The notes below the pieces were generated by a model. It saw nothing but the letters and a program-made list of their open reading frames with translations, did no database searches and was not told the DNA's origin. DNA of 10,791 bases from Stephanodiscus triporus (Eukaryota > Bacillariophyta > Thalassiosirophyceae > Thalassiosirales > Thalassiosiraceae): assembly GCA_036939755.1 (NCBI GenBank), contig JALLAZ010001009.1, forward strand, positions 1-10,791, given 5' to 3'. The position numbers were made by a program, and so were the translations under genes. Below are positions 1 to 7,700 of this stretch, piece after piece (position 1 is the first letter of the stretch; the number at the start of each line of letters is the position of its first letter).

Positions 1-1
1 C

Positions 2-319
2 TTCCTCGACCCAGGCGAGCGGGTCGAGGCGGACGAGGGGTACGCGGGGCACCCCGATAAAATCGTGTGCCCCACGAACCCGGGGTACTCGGACGAGCGT
101 CGGGCGATGTCGGCGCGGGCAAGAGCGCGCCACGAGACGCTCAACGGGCGTCTCAAAAATTGGGGGATCCTTAAGCAGATTTTTCGCCACCGCATCCAAC
201 TGCACGGCACCGTATTCCGGGCGTGCGCGGTGGTGACGCAAGTCGGGATTTTGATCGGGGAGAGCCTCTTTGAGGTCGAGTACGGAGACAACTCGGACGA
301 TTCGTCCGAGTCTAATTAG
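2..319 (+). CDS. DDE-superfamily transposase/endonuclease, C-terminal part (5' end outside window)
   Basis: The frame is open from the window edge and ends at TAG, giving 105 residues of a longer protein. It reads as the C-terminal part of a DDE-type (DDE_Tnp_4 / Harbinger-like) transposase of the kind common in diatom genomes. The segment VEADEGY (visible residues 8-14) fits the second catalytic Asp (D11). RARHETLNGRLKNWG (from residue 41) fits the helix with the catalytic Glu (E45), followed by the usual basic FRHRIQLHG stretch and a short acidic Ser/Asp tail. The first catalytic Asp would lie to the left. An internal GTG at 65 is not a start, because the homologous reading continues upstream of it. 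No stop or frameshift interrupts the visible part, so the copy could be functional, but the N-terminus and the left terminal repeat cannot be judged here. The exact superfamily is inferred from motif style. Confidence 0.72.
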   Translation, partial: FLDPGERVEADEGYAGHPDKIVCPTNPGYSDERRAMSARARARHETLNGRLKNWGILKQIFRHRIQLHGTVFRACAVVTQVGILIGESLFEVEYGDNSDDSSESN

Positions 320-708
320 TAGATTATTATTCATAGTAAATTCATTCAATTTATTCATTATAGTCATTATAACTATTCTCTAATACTAGCGGAGGGGAGA
401 GGCGGCGACGGAAGCCATGGTCGAGTTATTTTTTCTAGTAAAAATCACTAACAGAGTAAAACTATGATTTCATAATTTTATCAATTATTAGTGGGTAACT
501 ACTAAATCATAGTTATTTCCCACAACTCCATTACCCTGCGTACCTAGATACTCACGGTAAGCTCCGTCCGCAAATTTTTTGTGCACTGTTTGGCGGGAGA
601 GTCCTCGCTTGATTCTCAGAACCTTTTACCGTAGCTCGGCCTTGCTTAGCTTCCCAGCTCCTTAGTCCGTCGTTGTTGCCGGTCCGCGACCCCCAACAAG
701 CCGAATCC
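320..708. other. AT-rich spacer between transposase and GGPPS
   Basis: No coding region is supported here. The left half (320-530) is AT-rich, has short attcatt-like repeats near 335-365 and contains the inverted repeat listed separately; it may be the 3' end of the transposon. The right half (530-708) is more GC-rich and presumably carries the promoter and 5'UTR of the synthase gene. I could not identify a TATA box or initiator with confidence, nor a clear transposon terminus with a target-site duplication. Confidence 0.5.
460..514. repeat. 11-bp perfect inverted repeat (460-470 / 504-514)
   Basis: AACTATGATTT at 460-470 is the exact reverse complement of AAATCATAGTT at 504-514, separated by 33 AT-rich bases. 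A second, imperfect pairing (gtggg at 491-495 with cccac at 519-523) overlaps it. It lies about 140 bp downstream of the transposase stop, so it could be a sub-terminal repeat of that element or a transcription-end hairpin. No function is shown. Confidence 0.5.
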
Positions 709-2337
709 ATGGCCGAGCGTCAAGAACGAGACGGAGGGGAGGGATACCCCTCCCCCCCCTCCTCCTCCTCGTCGGGACGATGCTCATCCTCGACGTCGAC
801 CGCCCCCGTCCCCGACAAACATGCCATCGACGAATCCCTCCTGGAACCGTACGCCTACATCTCCTCCATGCCAGGGAAGGACGTCCGTACGGCCCTGATC
901 GACTGCTTCGACCTTTGGCTGCGCGTGTCCGACCCATTCGTGCTGTCGGAGATCAAGACGATAGTGTCGAGCCTGCACGACGCGTCGCTTCTGATAGACG
1001 ACGTCGAGGACGATTCGAAGTTGAGACGTGGCGTGCCTGTGGCTCACGCGATATTCGGCACGGCGCCCACGATCAACGCGGCCAATTACGTTTACTTCCT
1101 CGCGTTGGAGAGGTGCTTGGCGCTCGGCAACGAAGGGGCCATGAGGGTGCGTTTTTCTTTTCTTCTTTTCTTCTTTTTTCTTCTTCCTTTCGTCTCGTTT
1201 CCTTTTTTCCCTTCTTCGTCGTCGTCTCTCGGAAGATCGTGACCGAACGGTTGGCCCGAGGATTGTTTTGAGAATTTTTCTTTTTGTGCATATTTTCGTC
1301 GGGCAGCAACATAACCGAGGGAGAGAGATGATGGGGCACGAGATGAATGCGGAGGAAAATACGTCGGATAGTATCCCACGTCGAGGAAAATACGTCCGTT
1401 TTGCCTCCTTCGGAGTCCCGCGACTCATTATTTCGTCTCTCTCCCCGTCGTCTCCCTCGGCCGCCCGATTTCGGTTTTCGATTTCGGCGATTATTTGCGC
1501 TCGTGCTCCGATGCACTCCACTCCCTTGCTTCATTCTCCCACAATCGTCCTTTTTTTCGCGTAACGATCGGCAATAAATCGTCAACGTTCCTCCGTCGTG
1601 CGGCCGTAAAACGATCGAAAAAACATGAATGATGCACATGATATTACGCGGCAAACCAGGTGTTCGTGTCCGAAATGCTGAATCTCCACCGCGGGCAGGG
1701 ATACGACATACGATGGCGGGATTCGGCATCGTGTCCAACCGAGTCGCAGTACGTCGGGATGGTGATCGACAAGACCGGCGGACTCTTCCGACTTGCGGTC
1801 GGCCTTCTACAGTCCTTCGCGTCCGCGAACGAAAATGTCGATTACGTCCCGCTCGTTAATGACCTCGGATTGTACTTTCAGATACGAGACGATTTGCTCA
1901 ACCTCGCGGACGAGGAGTACATGAAGGGAAAGAGCTTCTGCGAGGATTTGACCGAGGGCAAGTTCAGCTACCCGATCATACATTGCATCCACGGCGGTGG
2001 TGGTGGCGGCGGCGGCGGGGACAAGGGCGAAGGAGGAGGGGAAAGAGAAGGAGATATAGGGGTAGGAGGAGGGGGGGCAGAACGGTCGGCGGCGGCCTCC
2101 GCACAGCTGCTGTCGATACTGAAACGCCGCACCGAGGACGCCGACGTGAAACGATACGCCCGTCGCCTCATGATCGACGCCGGAAGCCTCCGATATGCCC
2201 ACGAGGAATGCGTTCGGTTAAAAGTGAAGATCGTGGCCCGGATCGAAGAATTGGGCGGCAACAAGCCGCTGTTGGGGGTGATGGACGCGCTGCATGTGCA
2301 GGTCGAGAAAATACCCGACGATTATTTGGACCGATGA
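709..2337 (+). CDS. GGPPS: Geranylgeranyl diphosphate synthase, type III; join(709..1146,1660..2337)
   Basis: Trans-prenyltransferase predicted to condense IPP with allylic diphosphates to make C20 GGPP, the precursor of carotenoids, the chlorophyll side chain and prenyl anchors. The joined product is 371 aa; animal and fungal homologues are about 300. Visible landmarks are [16 protein letters not shown] (45-60); the first Asp-rich motif with D97, D98 and D101 inside [28 protein letters not shown] (156-167); KTGGLF (184-189); the second motif QIRDDLLNL (D223, D224, N227); and [15 protein letters not shown] (237-251). The residues before the first motif and the DDxxN form of the second match eukaryotic type III enzymes. 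ATG 709 has good context (tccATGG) and precedes a Ser/Pro-rich leader of about 40 aa. I see no signal peptide or diatom plastid ASAF motif, so a cytosolic form is inferred. The extra length comes from this leader and a Gly-rich insert at 258-287. Confidence 0.93.
1147..1659 (+). other. Intron of the GGPPS gene (513 nt, phase 0)
   Basis: Exon 1 ends ATGAGG|GTGCGT and exon 2 starts after AAACCAG|GTGTTC. Joining them gives [15 protein letters not shown], which lines up without a gap with the same helix of the human enzyme family, so both borders are well supported. An almost pure pyrimidine run of about 75 nt (1150-1225) sits next to the donor rather than the acceptor. A 14-bp direct repeat (GAGGAAAATACGTC at 1352-1365 and 1383-1396) lies in the middle. 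The long frames on either strand here are low-complexity readings of this intron. Confidence 0.9.
1993..2080 (+). repeat. Gly-codon-rich low-complexity insert in GGPPS
   Basis: Repeated GGT/GGC/GGA triplets encode about 30 residues of mostly Gly with Asp, Glu and Lys (258-287). They lie between the conserved SYPIIHCIH and [11 protein letters not shown] segments, where homologues have only a few residues. It is either a disordered loop grown by triplet slippage or, less likely, a phase-preserving intron (1997-2080, 84 nt, starting GT and ending CAG). Confidence 0.75.
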
Positions 2338-3179
2338 CGAACGGTAATAATGGCGAGGAGGAATTTCTATCGGGTGCGTAGCGGGTGCGAAGGAGACCGC
2401 CCCCCATTCGCGAAGGCCTATGGTGAAGAAGCTGATTGGATGACTTCTTCGCATGGAAGAGCAGTAGTCTTCATAGTAAATTTTACGCGATCAGCGGTAA
2501 TGAGTCATAACCTGTCAGCAACGCACTCACAATCTAAGAGGAAGGTATCATAGTACGTAGCTGAAAGAGAGTGGCTAGTTTACTCTCTATTGTAACAAAC
2601 TGCAAGTTCAACATGTAACTGTTAGAATTACTTTCCTTTATCAACAGTATCTTGTCCTCTGTAGCAGGCAAACAAATACTACCTAGTAATTATTACACTG
2701 TCTTGGCTTATTGTAGCAGTCTATCGGTCTTGTTCTCAGTTGGTCTCGAGAGTGTGTCAATCATCTTTGCTTTGTCCCTTCCTGAGTTTCAGTATTGCAT
2801 GTTAATTGTGCATCGTTCTTTTCTCATGACGTCTTCCATCGCATTGATTTTACACTTACCTATCGATCCCGGCATAACGTTTTTCTAATCAAGCATGCCC
2901 AGCACCAGATTTCATATCCGCGGGTATTATTATAGGAAGACTAGCTACGAGGAGCTTTTGTATTGGCTCGTATCAAATACACCAATCGTACAGATACTAA
3001 ATTCTCTGACCCAATCGAATTGTAGCGCCGTCGGTTCTCATGGCCGCATTTCGTTGAAGGTCGTGCAAAAGCATCCATCTGTGGACACGACCAATGCAAA
3101 CCTAACCCCAATGCGCCGCAAGAAGAGCTCCACTGATCGCATGAACATTTTTCTCTCATGACAGATTCCTTGCCGTCGA
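2338..3179. other. Convergent intergenic region
   Basis: Spacer between the stop of GGPPS (+) and the stop of the transporter (-), so it should hold both 3'UTRs and polyadenylation sites. Open frames on both strands are under 90 codons, several lack an ATG, and none shows a recognisable motif. A weak hairpin (GAAGAAG near 2424-2432 against CTTCTTC near 2443-2450) follows the synthase. I see no RNA gene or mobile element. Confidence 0.55.
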
Positions 3180-3688
3180 CTATTTTGTGGTTACCTTCCA
3201 AAACAGCTCACAAAGAGTCAGGACAGATGCTATGGAGGTTGCCACGACAGCCAACACAAGCGCCACAACATCGCACAGGCGCTCGCTTGACCAAGGTTTT
3301 CCCTTGCTAGATAGTTTCAAACGGAATAGAGGGGGGAGGACGAAGCCTGTAGTCGCCCCGCAAAAGCACCCAATGAAGCTCACGAGGTCCACGAAGCCGT
3401 TCGGGACGTATCCCGAAAAGGCCATGCAGGAAAGACAGATCGCGACCCTGACGACGACGCGTTCGGGATCGAGCATCGAACGACGTTGTTGTCGGCCGTC
3501 GTCTTCGTCGTCCGCTGCCATCCCGAGCTTTCCCTCGATCAGCTCGCCACACGGTACGACAACGAGGGGAGTCGTGAGCGCAACCACGAACGTCATCAGG
3601 AGACGGACCGACAGAGAAATCCAGGAGTCGGGCATCGCCTGCAGTACGTCCCCGTCGAACACGTGCGAGGGGGAGAATAGTACCCGTA
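3180..3688 (-). pseudogene. AAAP-family amino acid transporter, 3' part separated from the 5' part by an insertion
   Basis: This is the C-terminal part (about 167 native residues) of an amino acid/auxin permease (AAAP, Aa_trans) transporter. It starts with the lumenal-loop motif LFSPSHVFDGDVLQ. Four hydrophobic segments follow: SVRLLMTFVVALTTPLVVVP with the PCGELIEGK motif; VRVAICLSCMAFSGYVP; GFVDLVSFIGCFCGATTGF; and DVVALVLAVVATSIASVLTL. The frame stays open upstream to 3728, but those first 15 codons lie in the insert and have no transporter character. TAG at 3180-3182 ends the gene. With the 5' part at 7701-8724 it completes an 11-helix carrier, so it cannot be an independent gene. Family membership is strong; the substrate is unknown. 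Alone it has no promoter, and it would be translated only if the insert is spliced out. Confidence 0.85.
3680..3688. repeat. 9-bp direct repeat, left copy (putative target-site duplication)
   Basis: GTACCCGTA at 3680-3688 is identical to 7701-7709. The two copies lie exactly at the ends of the two transporter parts, in the same codon phase. On the minus strand both read ...A CGG GTA C... (Arg-Val). Keeping one copy and removing everything between gives NGIRVLFSPSH without frameshift. A 9-bp duplication is typical of Mutator-like elements; other superfamilies with 8-9 bp duplications are possible. Confidence 0.75.
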
Positions 3689-3690
3689 AG

Positions 3691-4017
3691 ATGATCACGA
3701 TTACTGGAAAAGTCCAACATCGATGCATCTAGCTCTCTTAAAGGTCCTAAACTAGAGCATGACAACACTTATAGATTTACTCTGGCACTTAAGTGTTCTT
3801 CTGCTATCCTTTTAGGTTGGTGACAGAAAACTAGGACGTTGACGACGAATCATGATAACGATTATAGATTTACTCTAGTTGCTGTAGAATTGCGGATTCC
3901 AGCGCCATTAAATGATATAAAGAAACACACCGTAGGCTTGATTGGTAGCTGACACCTTCCGGTGTATGCATGAATATCAGACCGGCCAATTCCAACATCG
4001 ATGCATCTAGCTCTCTT
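3691..4017. repeat. Scrambled direct-repeat copies of the ORF 3' end
   Basis: Three sequence pieces occur twice, all in the same orientation. A 27-bp piece at 3991-4017 (encoding KRARCIDVG in the large ORF) recurs perfectly at 3713-3739. TTATAGATTTACTCT at 3862-3876 (spanning the ORF stop) recurs at 3769-3783. ATGATAACGATTA at 3852-3864 recurs with one mismatch at 3691-3703. The copies are not in the same order as the originals, so this is not a simple tandem duplication. All copies lie between the ORF stop and the insertion boundary. Confidence 0.8.
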
Positions 4018-5931
4018 TAGGACATCTGCAGGGAAGATGTAAGCGTAACAAGTTTCGCTGAAACGACCCATGTCGTGACCATAGAACATAGTACGGTCCG
4101 TTGCATGTCGAAATTTCCATAGAGCATGAAGTATGTTAGTTGATATGAATACCTCTTCATAGATTTGTATCCTCTGAATCCGAGTAACAGGATCAACGAC
4201 ATGTGGGATCTCCGCCCCACCTCTGGTCTCGTCGTACTCGTGTAATTCTCTGACAACGTCGTCCGGCATGATGCATTTGTGTTCATTCAATTCGTTCAAA
4301 TATTCGCGGTCAGCATCGAGTAGGTCTACAGAAGTGGCTTTTGTTTTCAAGAAAATCTCTCGGTCGAAGGGAGTCAACATATCTGGAGGCACAGGAGAGA
4401 TATGAATTCCACTGAATCCATTCTCAATATTAGTTGCGAAGCTGGAGGATAGTCCCTCGGTGGAACACAATTTCTTTAAACATAAATCGGATGGGATATC
4501 AGGTTCATCGTCTTCTATTGACCACCTTTTCGACAGTGCTTCCATTTCAATATCTTTCAATCCAATCCGAAGAATCAAGTGCAGATGATATTCACAAGCT
4601 AGAATACTCCGACCAAGCTCATTTGCTATGGTAGAAAATTCCTGACGATCAATTGTATCAATCTCCCTCTCATTTTCAATGAACCAATTGTATAATTTGG
4701 ATTCATCCTCGCCACTCCATTGTTTATTATCTTTTCTAGTGTTATCTTTGACGGTATTTTTTTCATGAGGTACCTGATTGACGGGAGGTTGAAGATGTCT
4801 CATTATTTTGATTCTGATATCACGGTCATCCATCTGCTTCCACACTCCATCTGTTTCACGAAGGAATTTTCTCTTTTCATTGTGGAGTTGATTGGATATT
4901 TGTGCGACGATGTATCCTTTGAGAATACTAGAGTTTCTTCCAGTTAATGCAGAGTATTCGTCACGACTCTTCTCGGTTAGTTGAACTAGACGCTGATTAC
5001 CCTCGTTCGAACCATATGGATTGGTACAGTCTTTGGACCTCACGAGAATATCACGGGTCGAGAACTCATCCGAGGAGGGAGACGCTCTGGGCACTTCTCC
5101 CTCATCGACGCTCTCAACCAAGGAGGTAGACGCTCTGGGCACTTCTCCCGACCCACGATTCTTCTTATACCAATTCTTCCTACAGCTAAAGCACTGCCCT
5201 CCATGCAAATAGCGTGACATGGTCTCATTTGGATTGGAGTCATAAAGCAACACGGGTACACCAATCTTTGGGCAATCTTTCGTCGTGCATTGAGTTTGTC
5301 CCGCCCCGCGAGGAATGGTAATGTTAGCGGATTTAGTGGCGAGTTCATGATCGCTTTGCTTGGGAATGTATCCGTAATCGAGAATGATGAATCGTCCAAT
5401 GTTGAGGCGAACCATTATCCGTCCGTCATGGACATTCTCTACTCCTTGTTTGAGCACAAATGTATTTCCATTGCGTCCACCCAATTGATTCACAGCAACG
5501 GTGATCTCCTCAGGTTGAAGAGCAATTGATAAAGTTGCGGATGACGATCCCCGTTCGGAATCATTGTTGTCTTCATCAAGCGAGGGAGACGCGCATGGCA
5601 CTTCTCTCAGAGATGCGCAGAGCACTTCTCTAGCGATGCGACTAGCAATGCGACTCGAAGAGCGTTGAGGTAGTTTTGCCGAGGAATCAGTGGAATGCTT
5701 CCTGTGGGAGACTCCCTCGTGATGGCCTCCCTTCTTCCCGGCCGCTGCCGACCGTCGCTTCCTCTCGTCTCTGTTCAAGGGACATGTCATCATTCCGGCG
5801 AGACCTTTACTCGACAGGAGATCGGTATTGCGCTTTCGCTTGGCAGAAACAAATTCGTGGTAGGTCGGGTAGACCTGTCCGTTATAGGTGTATCCATCTT
5901 GCACATCGTCATCGTCATCATCGTCATTGGA

Positions 5932-5966
<35 letters not shown>

Positions 5967-7080
5967 TGTCATCGGCCTCGTTTTTGAATCCCTCGGCTGG
6001 CTCGTGAGTGAATCCCTCGGCTGGCTCGTGAGTGAATTCCTCGGTTGGCTCGTGAGTGAATCCCTCGGCTGGCTCGTTGGTGAATTCCTCGGTTGGCTCG
6101 TTGGTGAATTCCTCGGTTGGCTCGTTGGTGAATTCCTCGGCAGACGCTGTGGCGGTGGAACGACTGCAAAAAGGGAGGTGTGAGGACACGGATAGGGTAT
6201 TCCCATGTCCAAATACCTGTCCAATCTCGGCATCCTCACGCGCCCTCTTGCGAACGTCGCCGTTCTTGCGGTCGTCGACGACATCGTCCATCTCGTCCAG
6301 ATCCACCTCCCCGGATGCGCCAGCGAGCGATGGCGATGACGAGACCCTCCTGTTTTGCGGTAACAGCTGTGGGAACAAAGGCTGCGCGTATGATGGCAGC
6401 GCAAGTGGAACACTGACCCTCCTCTTTAACGCAATTCTCCTCCTAAGCCTACCAATGGATAAGGTAGCAATCCTTGGAACCGAAGGAATCGACGCCGGCG
6501 TAACCATGGCCCCTGGTGTGTTGATATCTCGACCTTGAACTCTCGCAGCGTAGGAATCGACGTCTGTGGCGGCTTGAAAAATGGGCAGCGCCTCCGGCGT
6601 AACCATGGCCCCTGGTGTGTTGATATCTCGACCTTGAACCCTCGCAGCGTAGGAATCGTAGGCGGCATTCGTAGTAGCCGAAGGAATTGACGTGCCCGAA
6701 GGAATCGGCGTGCCCAAATGAATCGTTGGAACCGAATGAATCGACGTGCTTGATGGAATCGCCGCGCCCGAATGAATCGCCGCGCCCGAATGAATCGACG
6801 TGCTTGAATGAATCGACGTGCCCGAAGCAATCGTCGCGGTGGACGCACCATCACAATGATTCCAGGGGGCGACCCAGCCTCGAAGGCTCCTCTCCCCGTC
6901 GGCCCTGCGCGGCGGGGGACTGCTCACCCTTGGAACTCTCCCCCTATCGGCGCTACGCGGCGGGGGATTGCTCACCGTCACACCGCGCATCAATGCGCTA
7001 AGGTATGAACCAGGCGGAGGTCCGTCGTCGTCGGAATCGTACATGGAGAGTCCGAGCAAGTCAAAGCGATTGCCACTCAT
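3862..7080 (-). CDS. 1072-aa probable nuclear protein with DUF6824-like and SANT/Myb-like regions
   Basis: One uninterrupted frame, ATG at 7080 directly after a splice-acceptor-like CGCAG|T. In order it shows: an acidic/Pro-rich start; nine degenerate hexapeptides of TSIHS/GAAIPS type (81-134); two near-identical DSYAARVQGRDINTPGAMV units 33 residues apart (142-195); basic clusters (RKNGDVRKRARED near 281, KRKR near 414) that could be nuclear signals; seven EEFTNEPT-type octapeptides (315-366); an Asp/Glu tract (370-393); Cys pairs C598-x4-C603 and C630-x2-C633 resembling a zinc ribbon; a region from RDILV (676) to RHLQ (764), with GNQRLV and KFLRETDGVW, that fits DUF6824; and a SANT/Myb-like stretch WSGEDESKLYNWF...FSTIANELGRS (788-838). 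A DNA- or chromatin-associated regulator is inferred; no enzyme or transposase motif is seen. The C-terminal half is more AT-rich than the flanking transporter. It lies wholly inside the insertion. Confidence 0.82.
5983..6138 (-). repeat. 24-bp tandem array (EEFTNEPT octapeptides)
   Basis: About 6.5 tandem 24-nt units encode residues 315-366 of the large ORF. They come in two versions, E-E-F-T-N-E-P-T and E-G-F-T-H-E-P-A, that alternate towards the 3' side, suggesting more than one round of unit duplication. The array runs directly into a GAC/GAG-type acidic tract (5904-5976). No stop codon occurs, so the frame has been kept. Confidence 0.88.
6495..6658 (-). repeat. 99-bp-period duplication (65 bp, 64/65 identical)
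   Basis: 6495-6559 and 6594-6658 match at 64 of 65 positions; the only difference is t/c at 6541 versus its counterpart. Both encode the same DSYAARVQGRDINTPGAMVTP unit in the large ORF, 33 codons apart. The near-perfect DNA match points to recent duplication or conversion inside the gene. Confidence 0.93.
6679..6840 (-). repeat. 18-bp tandem array (SIHS-type hexapeptides)
   Basis: Nine degenerate 18-nt units encode residues 81-134 of the large ORF, with the pattern x-x-x-I-[HP/A]-S (for example STSIHS, GAAIHS, GTSIPS). The units differ more from each other than the neighbouring 99-bp duplication does, so this array is older. It is probably a disordered Ser/Thr-rich linker. Confidence 0.85.
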
Positions 7081-7081
7081 A

Positions 7082-7315
7082 CTGCGAATAGGGAACAGGA
7101 GCGGAGAAGTAAAGGGTTAGGGGCCCTAACCGGCACAAAAGCCCCAGGCCAAGCAACCGTACCCCCTCCCCGACCCGCCTCCGACGACGCGACGAAGCGC
7201 CTCAGGAATATCGCAACGAGGCACCCCCCACGGCGCACCGACGCGAAAAATCGCCCGGCGAGCGTGCCGTCGCTCGACCTCGGGAGGGGTGGGGGTGCGG
7301 GGGGTTAGGACTTAC
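7082..7315 (-). other. 5'UTR intron of the 1072-aa ORF (234 nt)
   Basis: On the minus strand a consensus donor ATCACCAG|GTAAGTCC lies at 7315. A pyrimidine-rich acceptor (CTGTTCCCTATTCGCAG) ends at 7082, two bases before the ATG. A yeast-like branch sequence CTAAC lies at 7116-7120, about 35 nt before the acceptor. Donor, branch point, pyrimidine tract and AG are all in order, so the call is strong for a prediction by eye. It implies that the gene was transcribed and spliced where it evolved and that it moved as DNA. Confidence 0.75.
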
Positions 7316-7700
7316 CTGGTGATGTGGTGATGGGGATGGTGTTTTTTTTGTTCTGTGTGTGGCTGTAGGGCTGTCATTTGTCGGAGGCAGGATAATTCTG
7401 CTGCCAGACACTTTTTGGTGGCTTTCTTTTGATACTGGAAAGGGATGGCTCTAAGGGAGACCAGACCCCAAGTAGGGATTTTCCCCACAAAGAGAAAGGG
7501 TGCGCCAAAAAGTGTGAGGGGGACTCACGCTTTCTGGCTTGCCACTTTTTAACTAGGTACTCCTAGGTAAGGGTCCGAATTTTACCACTTACCACTAAAA
7601 AATCGGACTTTTTAACTAGGCGCTGGACACCGTCGAGTGCATCATCGACTCCACGAAACGGTGGGACAAGCAGATCCGAGGTGTGCTCGGCGTTCGGGAC
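7316..7700. promoter_or_regulatory. Upstream region of the nested gene: 5'UTR exon, promoter and insert end
   Basis: No protein-coding gene is supported on the gene strand. 7316-7400 reads as a CA-rich 5'UTR exon on the minus strand. Further up are an inverted repeat of 10 bp (CACTTTTTGG 7409-7418 with CCAAAAAGTG 7505-7514), a 13-bp direct repeat CTTTTTAACTAGG (7545-7557 and 7608-7620), and an imperfect hairpin (GTCCGAATTT at 7573 with AAATCGGAC ending at 7608). These could be promoter elements or sub-terminal repeats of the insert. The transcription start cannot be placed. Confidence 0.45.
7620..7700 (+). pseudogene. Exon-like fragment on the + strand at the insert's right end
   Basis: After an acceptor-like CTTTTTAACTAG, the + strand reads 27 codons with gene-like composition (ALDTVECIIDSTKRWDKQI, then RGVLGVRD). 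C/G dominates third positions, as in the GC-rich genes here. The reading runs to the insertion boundary, where transporter sequence begins on the other strand. It resembles a captured piece of another gene's exon rather than an ORF shadow. I do not recognise the protein, and a chance reading cannot be excluded. Confidence 0.35.

Larger units (their letters stand above)
3689..7700 (-). mobile_element. Gene-carrying insertion in the transporter (about 4.0 kb, probable non-autonomous DNA element)
   Basis: This block interrupts an otherwise continuous transporter frame and is bounded by the 9-bp direct repeat, the signature of a transposition-type insertion. Joining 8724-7701 to 3679-3180 gives 1524 nt, an exact 508 codons including the stop. 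The block contains one long intact gene (3862-7080, -) with a 5'UTR intron, about 385 bp of upstream sequence with short repeats, and a scrambled 3' tail. I find no transposase motif, reverse transcriptase or LTR, and comparing the inner ends by eye gives no convincing terminal inverted repeat. The retained 5'UTR intron argues against an mRNA-mediated (retrogene) origin. Alternatives are a non-TIR Mutator-like or pack-type element, an insertion made during break repair with a coincidental 9-bp repeat, or a very large intron with a nested gene. Confidence 0.62.

Noticed and set aside
65..319. GTG at 65 as a start codon of an 84-aa protein
   Set aside because: The transposase reading, including the catalytic VEADEGY motif, continues upstream to the window edge in the same frame.
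784..1738. Long minus-strand frames of 245 and 221 codons opposite GGPPS
   Set aside because: They are Arg/Lys/Glu-rich readings of the complement of a conserved exon and a pyrimidine-rich intron, with no motif; the plus-strand enzyme fully explains the region.
2652..2888. Hydrophobic 78-codon plus-strand frame
   Set aside because: It begins at TTG, not ATG, has no recognisable motif and lies in AT-rich 3' flanking DNA.
2941..3201. 86-codon minus-strand frame with several Cys downstream of the transporter
   Set aside because: It overlaps the transporter 3' end in another frame; Cys spacing fits no known finger, so it is read as 3'UTR.
3187..3768. Plus-strand 181-codon and minus-strand 153-codon frames
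   Set aside because: They are shadows of the transporter C-terminal part, rich in Arg/Ser/Thr and without homology features.
5695..6538. Frames of 162, 207 and 160 codons overlapping the repeat arrays
   Set aside because: Tandem repeats with unit lengths divisible by three keep all frames open; only the 1072-codon frame carries non-repetitive domains on both sides.
7115..7131. Palindromic TTAGGG/CCCTAA-like sequence as an interstitial telomere repeat
   Set aside because: Only one unit on each side; it is better explained as the branch-point region of the 5'UTR intron.
3689..7700. Terminal inverted repeats at the ends of the insertion
   Set aside because: The inner ends (AGATGATCAC... on the left, GTCCCGAACG... 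reading in from the right) do not match; shifting within the 9-bp repeat gives only gapped, unconvincing similarity.
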